A stretch of 64,000 nucleotides of DNA from Megascapheus bottae (taxonomy: Eukaryota > Chordata > Mammalia > Rodentia > Geomyidae), in contig JANJXV010000016.1 in assembly GCA_024803745.1 (NCBI GenBank), positions 43,654,025 through 43,718,024 on the forward strand, in the 5' to 3' direction. Of this stretch, positions 1 through 8,500 are shown one piece after another; the first letter of the stretch is position 1, and each line of letters opens with the position of its first letter. Below the pieces are notes generated by a model. The model was given only the letters and a program-made list of their open reading frames with translations. It had not been told where the DNA came from and did not search any database. The position numbers and the translations under genes are program-made.

Positions 1-45
1 TGTTTTCTCTTCTGTAAAATGGAGTTATTTTATTTTAATAACATG
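1..45 (+). repeat. MIR-like 3' fragment (old tRNA SINE)
   Basis: The first bases read CTGTAAAATGGAGTTAT, which resembles the conserved MIR 3' segment (CATCTGTAAAATGGGGATAATAAT). It is short and cut by the window edge. The match is from memory of the consensus, so it is tentative. Confidence 0.35.
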
Positions 46-53
46 TTTCTATC

Positions 54-54
<1 letters not shown>

Positions 55-88
<34 letters not shown>
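55..88. repeat. (GT)n microsatellite
   Basis: A perfect GT run of about 17 units. It abuts the tail side of the antisense SINE that begins at about 91, so it probably grew from that element's CA-containing tail. The open frame across it (poly Val/Cys) is an artefact. Confidence 0.95.
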
Positions 89-90
<2 letters not shown>

Positions 91-265
91 ACGCCTGCTG
101 GTACTAGGGCTTGAACTCACGGACTGGACACTGTCCTTTAGCTTTTTCATTCAAGTTCGTTGCTCCACTATTTTAGGCCACAGCTCCACTTCTGTTTTTC
201 TGGTGAGGGCCCTTGGTGAGCCTGAACCCCTATCCACTGCACTGAGGGCAGTGATTGTAGGCGTC
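91..265 (-). mobile_element. Dimeric B1/ID-like SINE, antisense, diverged
   Basis: On the plus strand it shows the reversed ID-half landmarks in order: GGCTTGAACTCA, CACTGTCC, GCCACAGCTCCACTTCTG, and then a degraded B1-half end (GTGATTGTAGGCG). The left boundary is the GT tract. The right half is heavily diverged, so the right end is approximate. Confidence 0.6.
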
Positions 266-2468
266 TGGGCGTCTCATTGTGGATGTGGACACATGTACAG
301 GTCCATGACAGATTGTGACGGGGGCCTCAGCTCAGAGCTCTCTGTTACAGATTGAGTCTCTCCAAACTTCACAGGCTGGCTCCTCCCTGCCAGTCTGTCA
401 GCACTTGCCCTGGTTGGAAGATAAGGTCTTGACAGAGATAATTCAGTAGAGATGAGGTCATTAGAGTGTGCCTCCTGTGAGATAAGAGAGGAGCTTTGAC
501 CAGACACCCCCCAGGGAAACAGTGCCAGAAGATGCAGGCAGAGACTCACTGCAGCCCACAGCGTCCCCCAGGTCCTGCTAGCACTTGACCTTAGACTCCT
601 GCCCACCAGAGCTGTGAGACAAGTTGACTGCTCTTTAATCTGTCCCTCTGCCCCCGTCCACATGAGACAGGACAGCCAAGAACCAAGGACAGGACTGGTT
701 TCATAGGACTTGGAGGAGGGGCTGGGCATCGGGCAGTGGGAGCAGCCCGGCACCCGGCAACCCCTCTACTTGCTGCTTCTGTTCTGTGCTGCCCATGACT
801 CTTGGCTAGAATAGCATGGCTAACAGAGAATTCACCATTGCCAGAGCAGTTCATTCCCAAAGCCAGCTTCCTGAGGCCTGGCTCTGCCTCCCATGTGCTC
901 CAAAGGACTCTGCCCTCCTCCCCTGCCACACTTTAATTCTTGGGAACAGCAGTGGAGCTCAGCTGCACATGCCTCCAGAAGTCAGAACGATGCGAGGAGA
1001 TCTGCCAGAGGTAAATGGGCCATGGGATGGCCTGTCCTGTGTTCGAGTGACCCCAGGGCCAACACTGGCTGCTCAGAGCGTCCTGAGTGAGATGACACAA
1101 GGCCGTTCCCCTCTTCAAGGCAGGACCAGCAGCGTAGGACGGGAGCCAGGATTTCTCTGGGACAAACCTGGAAGACATTTTGAGAGGCGTGGGTGGCCAA
1201 GAAGGAAGCACCCTGCAGGAACACAAGTTTCCCTGAGGGTGGGCCTGTGTGTTGCTTCAGGACCAGGCATGACAGAGAAGCAGGCATCCTTGTGGAAGCT
1301 GCGGCTCCAGTAGAATTGGCCGTGGAGCTGGTGCACTGGACACTGCTGATGAATCGTGGGCGTTAGTGTGATTCCGCAGGGATTGGCATGTGCGTGTGGC
1401 TTCTTATCCATGGAGACTCAGAATGCTGGCTCTCTGGACAACTCTTTCCAAGGCTGTGACCCTGAATTGAGTCATACTGTGGACCAAGATGGAGTTTTGG
1501 GGGACTCCTGTGGCTCCAGCTTCCTGAGTGCATTGGTTTGTGCTATGTCACATGTCTTGATCTTGTGGGCCAGGAGAGCCCACACCAGTGTTCCATGTGA
1601 TCATGTCTTACACAAATGAATGACTCATTTCCTGTCATTTGGCCATTTGCTGACCACAATTCCTACTCCTACGCCCATCTCAGGCGATGCTAAGATGCAG
1701 GCCCTGGAGAGCTGGTGGTCTCGTGTAGAGCCATAGAGCCATGTTGACAACTACGATGTGACTTTGGGCAGAGACATAGCCAAAAGTAGTGCTTCAACTG
1801 CCCCGCAGGGGAGGAAATCTATTCTTTAATTGAGGTTAAGTCGAGCTTTAAGGCGAGAGGAGCGATCTATACTTGGTCGATGTCTGTGTGTGAAATCAAA
1901 TGCAGTAACTCCCATGTTGACACCTTGACCTCGGTGATTTCACCCTTCCAGCTCAGTCTTGTTCTCACCCAGTCCCCCCGCCCCACCCCTTCCGCCCCGC
2001 TGGATCGACTCAGTCCCACTGCAAGGCTCAGCGCCTTCTTCCTGCCCCGCCACATCAGCAGGATAGTCTTCCAAGCATGCTATTTTCACCAAGCTGTGTC
2101 TCTGCTTCAGAGCCCACAATAGCCCTGGGTGTCTTTCCGGAGCCCACCTCCACTCTGACCTATTTCCCCTGCCCCCAGAATCCTGTTCTCGGTGGCTTTG
2201 TCAGTCCTCTGCATCGGGGACAGCTGCAGCCTGGAGGGCTCTGCCCCTCTCCCCAGCCCACAGGCCATGTGGACTGAGGCTCCAGCAAGCTGGCCTGCGC
2301 CTGTCCCAGCACACGAGAGGCCCAGGGACTCTCAGACCTACACTGGGGCCAGTTCTAACGGGAGACACCCAGTTCTTCGCCTTCTCCTTTAGTTAGCTAC
2401 AGAACCTGCTACTTGGGATTTGGGGCTGCAGTATACCAGATGTCAAATTTCAGCCCCGCTGGTAACTT
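266..2468. other. Noncoding single-copy DNA, no gene seen
   Basis: Moderately GC-rich sequence. The longest frame (816-1313, plus) has no recognisable domain, no good Kozak context and overlaps equally long antisense frames, so I treat it as chance. No RNA gene or recent repeat was recognised. A weak MIR-core-like string (GATGTGACTTTGGGCAGAG) occurs near 1755-1775. Confidence 0.6.
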
Positions 2469-2522
2469 CTGAAGGGACCTGGGACAAGTTACTTGGTTTT
2501 TCTGTGTGCCACTTGCCTGTCC
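2469..2522 (+). repeat. MIR-like core fragment
   Basis: The string ACCTGGGACAAGTTACTTGG followed by CTGTGTGCC parallels the MIR core (ACCTTGGGCAAGTTACTTAACCTCTCTGTGCC). It is short and diverged, as expected for an old mammalian SINE. Confidence 0.45.
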
Positions 2523-2614
2523 ATACACTACGCATGCCGTACGACCAATGACTCCTCCTCTCAGGTTTTTCCTGGGGAGGTGAAAACACATAGTGTGTGG
2601 CTAGTGCCTATTAA

Positions 2615-2880
2615 CCCCTTTTAAAATTGTATTAATTATTATTATTGTATTGTTGGGGTGATTACAGAGGGGTTACTGTGACACTTTTCAGGTAATGGGT
2701 ACTTTACTTCATGAACATTGATACCTCTTTTGTTTTTCTCTCATTTTCCCTCTCCCCATCTCCTCCCAATCATCTTGTTTTCCCCCTTCCCTTCCCTATT
2801 TCAAATAAGCAAATAAAGGTATACACAGTATACCAGGCACCAGTCAGATACAGTAGCAACATGAGATAAACCATTGGAGA
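2615..2880 (-). mobile_element. Unnamed rodent retro-repeat family, copy 1 (antisense)
   Basis: This shares ordered blocks with the reverse complement of 6595-6755: TTATTGTATTG, then GTGAT..CAGAGG.GTTAC, then GAACATTGATACC, then GTTTTTCTC. The remainder is pyrimidine-rich (CCCTCTCCCCATCTCC) and ends in a purine-rich stretch near 2880. I recall similar sequence as a dispersed repeat in heteromyid rodents but cannot name it. It may be the 3' part of a retroelement. Confidence 0.6.
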
Positions 2881-3046
2881 AAAAAAAGAAAAAAGAAATA
2901 ACTTCACATGGTATCTTAAAAAATAGCCCTTTTGCTCATATTGTGCTTGTTATGGGGGCTCAGTACACACCGGCCAGGAGTCGCCAGCCTGCCTGGGATG
3001 GAGCCCAACACGTCATCTTCCAAGATACTGTGAAGTATTGCTTAAA

Positions 3047-3103
3047 CTTCTCCTCCCTCCTTCCCTCCCTCCCTCCTTCCCCCTTCCTTCCTCCTCTTTT
3101 CTT
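3047..3103. repeat. Pure pyrimidine (CCTT/CCCT) tract
   Basis: 57 bases with no purine on the plus strand, dominated by CCCT and CCTT. It is a low-complexity homopurine/homopyrimidine tract able to form triplex (H-DNA) in principle. The antisense frame across it (GGREGRRE) is low-complexity only. Confidence 0.9.
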
Positions 3104-4905
3104 GGCCTCCTGCATGCTAGACAAGGCTGCACTTGAGCAGCTGTCCATGACCCCTCTGCTGTGGTGGGAGCCTCCGGGAAGGAAGGCACAGGTGTGGACA
3201 GAGAGGCGGAGCGGTCTCCTGACTGCCGCTGACTCCACGCAGGGCGGATTCTGGGAGGATTCTTCTGGGTTCTGAGTGGGTATCAGATCTGGGGCCTCCA
3301 TTGACTCGTTCTGAAAAGCAAGAGCTTCCGGTGGGGTTGTTTGAGGGAAAGTGGGACGGACAGAAGTGAAGCAGCAGCGCAGTGGCTGTGGCCATGTGGC
3401 GTGCAGTGGCTCATGAAGAGGAGCTGCCCCACACCGGGCCCCTGGCCTTCACCCATCCTGGCCACCCACACTCAGCTCGCTCAGAATGGAGCAGTGGCCC
3501 CTGGTGTGGAGGGGTGCAGCTCCCTTTGTGAAGTAGCCGTGACGGGTCCCTCTGTGCTACCATCTCCACGCTCATCACACTCCCTGAGATGCAGCCGGGC
3601 GGGCTGTCCTCCCCTGTCCTCCCCTCCCGAGGGCGTTAAGTGGGCTTCCAGGCTGCACAGCTCCACGCTGCGGTGTGGAGGGTGTCGCTCCCAGCGTGGG
3701 CCTGCAGCAGACTTCCCTGGGCCCAGCCAGTGGGTTGAAGCTGCTCTGCTCTATGTCTACGTCTATCCTTCCACTTCCCTTCTCAGAGCGCTGAGCTTGG
3801 GCTCTGATGACACAAGGCAGTGCCAGACCTCCTTTTCCTTCTGTTGAAGAGCCTTTTCCTTGGACTCTCTAGACTGCTTGTCACGAGGGATGGCAAGTCT
3901 GCTGTCACCGCACTCAGCCGTGGCCAGGCCTCCTTGACTGAACGAGGCAGAACCTCAAAGACCAAGAGTTCTGTGTTCTAACGGCAGGTGGAATGCCTCC
4001 TTGAAAGTTAGTTCCAGGAATTCTCAACTTCTTGAAATGCCACCACAAAGACTGCTTTGCATAAGTGGATTTGGTGGACCATCCCATTGAACCAACCTCT
4101 CTCTCTCTCTCTAAGGTAGGATCTCCCATTTTTGTTTGGAAGGGCAGCAGAATTCTGAAGAGCCATCCATGAGGACTATGTGAAAATCAAAACCAGTGCA
4201 GAAGTGTGCTATCTCGTGCAGCACGCCGGCACTTACTCAGGCCTGTCTCTGTCACACACCGTTCTGTTCTGAGAATGGCACAGCCTGTTCTGCATTTCCC
4301 TTCCAGAATCAGCAAATCACTTTGGCAGAACAAAGCTGTCATATTTGGTGGTATTTTGTTACATCCATTATTTTACTCCAGTGTAGACATTTATTTGCAA
4401 AATCAGACCCTACTTTAAAAAATTGCTGTATTTTGCAACATTAAACAAAATGACAAGCTGGGGAAAAAAAAGTTGATTAGTAAGCTATGCATTGAAGAAA
4501 ACTCTCCTTTCGGTTCAGAAATGCAGACTTCAGTTGGCAAAGACTCCTGTGAAGGGGAAGAGGCTTTGCAAGTGGGCATCACTATTTCCAGTGACATTAT
4601 GCTCAGTAAAACCGGAGCCCAGAGGACTGCCAACCCACAGCAGCCAGCAGAGGCCCCACACGAGCGTGTTGCCACTGAAAGAGCCCTGGCTTGTCCATTG
4701 CACCCCCATCATTGGCTTAGTCCACACCAGTCTGAGCTGTTTGGGGAGGCCAGATGCCCCACCAATCGCCCAAGTTCATTCTCTACTGTACTGTCCTTTT
4801 GACGGCTTTATATAGACACAACTTATGTCTAAGGTCAACGTTTGAGAAGAAAAAGACAATACACACAAGTCTGAGTGAACGTTCTCCCGAGAAACAGAAC
4901 CGCCA
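3104..4905. other. Noncoding single-copy DNA, no gene seen
   Basis: Frames of 168 aa (3341-3847, plus) and shorter ones lie here, but they show no domain, no splice structure and overlapping frames of similar length on both strands. A short (CT)n run lies at about 4099-4112. No RNA gene was recognised. Confidence 0.55.
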
Positions 4906-4911
4906 ATGCGC

Positions 4912-4962
<51 letters not shown>

Positions 4963-4969
4963 CGTGTAC
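4906..4969. repeat. (CG/TG)(CA)n alternating purine-pyrimidine tract
   Basis: 64 consecutive bases alternate purine and pyrimidine without a break: a CG-rich head (4908-4925), a long CA run (to 4960) and a TGCGTGTAC tail. It is a simple repeat and a strong Z-DNA candidate. It sits just upstream of an L1 3' fragment. Confidence 0.95.
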
Positions 4970-4979
4970 TTATCTATCT

Positions 4980-5375
4980 CTATATATGTACACACGCATA
5001 AAATGGAATTCTATGCTGCGATTAGAAGGAAATGCCACATGAAAATGAAAAGACTTGGGAAAAAATCATATTAAATGAAGTAAACCAGAACCAAAGAAAC
5101 ATAGGCTCCATGGTTTCCCTCATTTGTAATAATTAGCATGTTTTTAGAACTGTCCTAACAGAGGACAATAGCTCAAAAGCTATGTACATGTGACCACATA
5201 AGATGATTCTAAGTGAAATGAGCTCCAAGATATGGAGCAAGAGATATGTGGGTTTTTTTAAAATATACTATGTGAAGTTACTGTTTTTTCTTTCATTCTC
5301 TCCCCCACTATATTTTGTCCCCTGCTGTCACTGTATTTTATTTTGGTACCCAGTGTGTTGTATGTATTTACCAGA
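4980..5375 (+). mobile_element. L1 3' end fragment, sense
   Basis: The segment starts AAAATGGAATTCTATGCTGC, the end of L1 ORF2 (..ATGGAATTCTATGCAGC..). It continues with AAGACTTGGGAAAAAATCAT, TTAAATGAAGTAAACCAGA and CAAAGAAACATAGGCTCCATGG, the order seen in rodent L1 3' ends. Two motifs, AAGTGAA(A/G)T and CATAAGATGAT, follow in the 3' region. It is truncated, has stop codons and has no coding capacity. The right boundary is set by the next SINE. Confidence 0.75.
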
Positions 5376-5606
5376 CACAAAGGACAGAGGGCTTGAAGTT
5401 GGAGCCTGGATATTACTTCTTAGGCTTTTTGCTCAAGATTAGAGCCTTGTATCTTGAGTCCACAGCTCCACTTTTGGCTTCTTGGTGGTTAATTTGAGGT
5501 AAGAGTCTCCTGAACTTTTCTACCTAGATTGGCTTTGAGCCATGATCCTCAGATCTCAATCTCTTGAGTAGCCAGGATTCTAGGCATGAGCCACTAGCAC
5601 CTAGCT
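5376..5606 (-). mobile_element. Dimeric B1/ID-like SINE, antisense, near full length
   Basis: Landmarks in order on the plus strand: GGGCTTGAAGTTGG, GGCTTTTTGCTCAAG, GAGTCCACAGCTCCACTTTTGG, TAAGAGTCTCCTGAAC, TTTGAGCCATGATCCTCAGA, and TGAGTAGCCAGGATTCTAGGCATGAGCCACTAGC. Both the tRNA-like and the 7SL-like halves are present. It separates the L1 fragment from the CEP192-like block. Confidence 0.85.
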
Positions 5607-5732
5607 ATGCTTTCTTTTTTCTGTCTAGTTTTGGTGCTAAGTAACTGTTGATAACCAAAATAGTCACAAAAATTTTTTGAAGATGTATAACTTTAACTAC
5701 TGCATTGGATATTTTTGGAATTTAATTTTTAG

Positions 5733-5876
5733 AAAAAGATCTTTCACAGAATGTGGTCTATCAAAATGAAGAGGGCAAATGGGTCACTGATCTTGCCTAT
5801 TATACATCTTTTGATAACAAACAAGATTTACATACATCTCCAAATGATGGGATAAATGAAGATTTCAGATCTGGTT
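5733..5876 (+). pseudogene. CEP192: CEP192-like exon with intact splice sites, isolated copy
   Basis: A 144-bp block is bounded by an acceptor (TTTAATTTTTAG at 5721-5732) and a consensus donor (GTAAGTAT from 5877). It is open throughout and reads K-D-L-S-Q-N then VVYQNEEGKWVTDLAYYTSF, ending N-E-D-F-R-S-G. I recognise this from memory as the acidic central-N-terminal region of CEP192, the centrosomal scaffold that recruits PLK1, Aurora A and pericentriolar material. Both flanking introns are phase 1, so the exon is symmetric. The next CEP192 exon (beginning around S-E-A-F-D-L) and the preceding ones were not found in the window, although CEP192 introns are usually short. That argues for a stray genomic duplicate carrying intron flanks, not a processed copy. 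Alternatives are a genuine CEP192 locus with unusual introns, or a misassembly. I am confident of the family and unsure of its status. Confidence 0.7.
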
Positions 5877-5900
5877 GTAAGTATATACTCACTTTTTTTG

Positions 5901-5901
<1 letters not shown>

Positions 5902-5933
<32 letters not shown>
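5902..5933. repeat. (GT)n microsatellite
   Basis: About 16 GT units directly left of an antisense SINE fragment, that is, at that SINE's 3' tail. It lies 25 bp downstream of the CEP192-like donor site. Confidence 0.95.
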
Positions 5934-5934
<1 letters not shown>

Positions 5935-5992
5935 CACTATCAAGGCTTGAATTCAGGGCCTTATGCTCTAAATCAGCCTTTTCCCTCATGCT
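5934..5992 (-). mobile_element. SINE fragment (ID-half), antisense
   Basis: GGCTTGAATTCAGGGCCTT matches the reversed 3' end of the SINE (GGCTTGAACTCAGGGCCT). The rest decays quickly (TTTTCCCTCATGCTTGG). It is a short diverged copy. Confidence 0.55.
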
Positions 5993-6126
5993 TGGCATGA
6001 TTTTACTGTTACTTTTCTCCCATCATACCTATCACATTTATTCGCTTTGCTCAAGAATGGACTGATTTTGGCAGTTGCACAGCTATCAGATTATTTCTTA
6101 TGTTCAGCAGAGAATTTTTTTTTTTT

Positions 6127-6284
6127 GCCTGGGTCTTGAACTCAGGGCCTGGGCACTGTCCTTGGGCTTTCCTCAAGGTTAGCGCTCTACCATGTGGAGC
6201 CACAGCACCACTTTCAGTACTGAGGAATTGAACCAGAGTCTTTGTGCATGCTAGGCAAGCACTAGGGCATGCTTCTGGTCCCTC
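6127..6284 (-). mobile_element. Dimeric ID-like SINE (IDL-Geo type), antisense
   Basis: Landmarks in order: GGTCTTGAACTCAGGGCCTG, CACTGTCCTTGGGCTTTCC, GCTCTACCATG, GCCACAGCACCACTTTC, GTACTGAGGAATTGAACC, then GTGCATGCTAGGCAAGCAC. The last two blocks are an ID (tRNA-Ala-like) second unit instead of the B1 half, so this is the tRNA-tRNA dimer. A poly(T) run at 6116-6126 is its reversed A-tail. Confidence 0.8.
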
Positions 6285-6439
6285 AGCAGATAATTTTAAT
6301 TTAGAAGAAATGCTTTTAATTTTTCTTCAGTTAATACAGTGGGGAAGTTTTTATTGATTGATTCCTTGCTGGCTCTGAGATTGACCAAGGAAAGCTCTTA
6401 AACCCCTTTATAATTCTGCAAAACTGAGAGTCTTAAAGA

Positions 6440-6585
6440 TTTTTTGTTTGTTTGTTTTGCTAGTCCCGTGGCTTGAACTCAGGGCCTGAGCACTGTCCTT
6501 GGGCTTTCTCAAGGCTAGAGCTTTACCCTGTGAGCCACAGCACCACTTCTGGCTTTTTCTATGAATGTGGTACTGAGGAATTGCA
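6440..6585 (-). mobile_element. Dimeric ID-like SINE, antisense, truncated
   Basis: A TTTTTTGTTTGTTTGTTTTG run (reversed tail) precedes GTGGCTTGAACTCAGGGCCTG, CTTTACCCTGTGAGCCACAG, CACCACTTCTGG and GTGGTACTGAGGAATTG. The second ID unit is lost where the next repeat begins. Confidence 0.8.
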
Positions 6586-6594
6586 ACAGCAATC

Positions 6595-6755
6595 ACCACA
6601 AGACCCGAAGTTAGAAATGAACTTTGTACCTTGGTGGGGGGAAGTGGAGAAAAACACGGAGGGGTAACAATGTTTGACAAGAAAGGTCGTCACTACCTTC
6701 CATACGTAACTGTAACTCCTCTGTACATCACCTTGGCAATACAATAAATGAAAAA
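6595..6755 (+). mobile_element. Unnamed rodent retro-repeat family, copy 2 (sense)
   Basis: Blocks ACCTTGGTGGGGGGAAGTGG, ACGGAGGGGTAACAATG, GTAACTGTAACTCCTCTGTAC and CACCTTGGCAATACAATAAA match 2615-2880 in inverse orientation. A polyadenylation-like AATAAA lies at the 3' end, followed by an A/G-rich tail (ATGAAAAAGAAGAAGG). Together these suggest a retrotransposed 3' end. The family is not named here. Confidence 0.6.
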
Positions 6756-6904
6756 GAAGAAGGGACACCTACGAACAGTGAGAGGTTTAGTCCTGTTGCC
6801 CACGTGACTCTTAAGCAAGTCCATGACTGCCTGCCCAGTTCCCTGCATCCAAGTCCAAGCTGGGCCTTGCGTGACTCGGAGCCTGCGTCCAGTGGGCCCT
6901 GTTT

Positions 6905-6945
6905 CCATCATAGGAGAAAACTGGGACCCAAAGGGGCAAATTTTA
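6905..6945 (-). repeat. MIR-like fragment
   Basis: GAGAAAACTGGGACCCAAAGGGGCAA resembles the antisense MIR 3' end (GAGGAAACTGAGGCCCAGAGAGG). It is very short and tentative. Confidence 0.3.
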
Positions 6946-7548
6946 CAAAGCCCACACTGAATGTGTTCCGGGGCCTGAGGAGGAGCCGCACACCGAAGCC
7001 CCCGCCGAAGAGCACACCAGTGGGCGCTGGAACAGAACAAGTCCCCACAAACCACGCTGACCTTTCAGAACACCACTGCAACTCACATGAATTGACTATG
7101 GTCTGCCCAGCCAATTAAAAGTATTTTAAAACCTATTTTTTTCCTAAAAATGAAGCACTGTAAAGACATTGTTGGAAGTCGGGCTGTTCTGATAATTGAT
7201 TATTCTGCATCTGATGGCCACTCTCATTTTATTCCTTATGGTCAGGAGGTGAGAATTTTCCAGACAGTGATTAAAACAAGAAAGTAGTATACAAGTTTCC
7301 TGTCCTTAATTTCAGGTTTTAATTTCTATGAATTGAAAGAGAGATTTCCAGTTTTAGAAAAACAAAGCAACAAAAACCCGGCCTCGCATTTCCCAGTCAC
7401 CTAGAATGGCTGATTCCAGTTAGAGAAGCACCGAAGGCTACGAGGATGGCTGGCCTTGCATCCGGTTCCCTTCAGCTTGATCACACAGACGGCGATACCG
7501 AGACACTCAAATCCACCCTTCTCCATGCAGTGCAAAACCTAGCCTCAG
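6946..7548. other. Noncoding single-copy DNA, no gene seen
   Basis: GC-rich to 7080, then AT-rich. No frame with domain content, no RNA gene and no repeat recognised. Confidence 0.5.
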
Positions 7549-7730
7549 GCTGGGAGCCAGTGGCACACACTTGTAATACTTCAGGGCAGTGAGATCTAGA
7601 AGTGGTGCTGTGGCTCAAGGGGTAGGGCTGTAGCCTTGAGCTGAAGAGTTCAGAGACAGCGTCCAGACCCAGAGTCAACTCCCACGACTGACAAAAAATA
7701 CAAACAATGACAACAACAACAACAACAAAC
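7549..7730 (+). mobile_element. Dimeric SINE, sense, with internal deletion
   Basis: It begins GCTGGGAGCCAGTGGCACAC and ACTTGTAATACTTCAGGG (B1-like half, shortened). It continues GAAGTGGTGCTGTGGCTCAA, GGGTAGGGCTGTAGCC and CAGAGTCAACTCCCACGAC (ID half). The A-rich tail runs ACAAAAAATACAAAC and then (ACA)n to 7730. Confidence 0.75.
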
Positions 7731-7905
7731 CCAGGATAATGAGATCTGTGGATCCCCTAGGTTCAGAGCCAGCCTGAGCAGACAAATCCAAGAGGCTACT
7801 CTCTCCAACTAACCAGAAGTGGAGGAGTGTAGGGCACCAATTTTGATGGAAAAAGCTGTGAGCAAGAATGTGAGGGCCTCAGTCTTGGCATAAACACAAA
7901 AAGCC
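7731..7905 (+). mobile_element. Second SINE, sense, 5'-truncated, directly adjacent
   Basis: Starting at the end of the previous tail, it reads GATAATGAGATCTGTGGATC, GGTTCAGAGCCAGCCTG, CCAACTAACCAGAAGTGG and GGGCCTCAGTCTTGGCATAA, then AACACAAAA. These are diverged B1-half-to-ID-half landmarks in the correct order. This gives a head-to-tail pair with 7549-7730. Confidence 0.55.
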
Positions 7906-8218
7906 AGATTCAAACATGTCCAGGCTTGTCTTGTGTTCTTTCATGGTAGTTCTTTGGCTGTGCCCGAGCTTGTGTGTGCATATGGTTCTGGGGGCACACT
8001 TACCTGTATGTTCACGTACAGATGTGTACATGTGCGTGTTTATATGTCTGTGTATGTGTGTGTGTGTCACTGCTAATTGAATCAACAGAAAAAAAAGTGC
8101 AATAAAGACTAGCTAGACTTGGAGATTCTCATTGCTTATAAAACTCAGAATAAGAGTCAGAGAGAAGAGGCAGAGGCCTGGAGAAAAGAAAATCCCGGTG
8201 ACCGAGGGAAGGGACTGA

Positions 8219-8500
8219 GATTTATTTTTTTTCCTGGAGAAAGTGAATAATGTCATCGTTGATTTAATTAGCAAATTCTCGATGTGCTGACGAAGGAGAT
8301 TTTCTTAGGAGATGCACTGGGTTGTGTCGATTCTCTAAATGAATAGGCAGAGGGGGTTCTTGGTAATAACATGAACAACACAACTTGCCGAACCTCAAAC
8401 AGTGCATAAATCAATTTGCTGGGAATTAAACACTCGCTTCAAAATTAGGGGTTACTTGACAGGGTCTCAGCGATTAGGTTGTATTTCTAGCTGCGATTTA
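8219..8500. promoter_or_regulatory. AT-rich single-copy block, candidate conserved element
   Basis: A repeat-free stretch with homeodomain-type cores (GATTTAATTAGCAAATT at about 8258-8275, GGGAATTAAACACTC at about 8421) and low CpG between GC-richer flanks. The composition is what conserved distal enhancers often show, but conservation cannot be assessed from one genome. Confidence 0.25.

Noticed and set aside
3481..3500. CTCF-like string GTGGCCCCTGGTGTGG (reverse)
   Set aside because: Lacks one G of the GGGGGC core; weaker than the match at 20371.
6473..6667. Short frame across SINE and repeat junction
   Set aside because: Entirely within mobile-element sequence.
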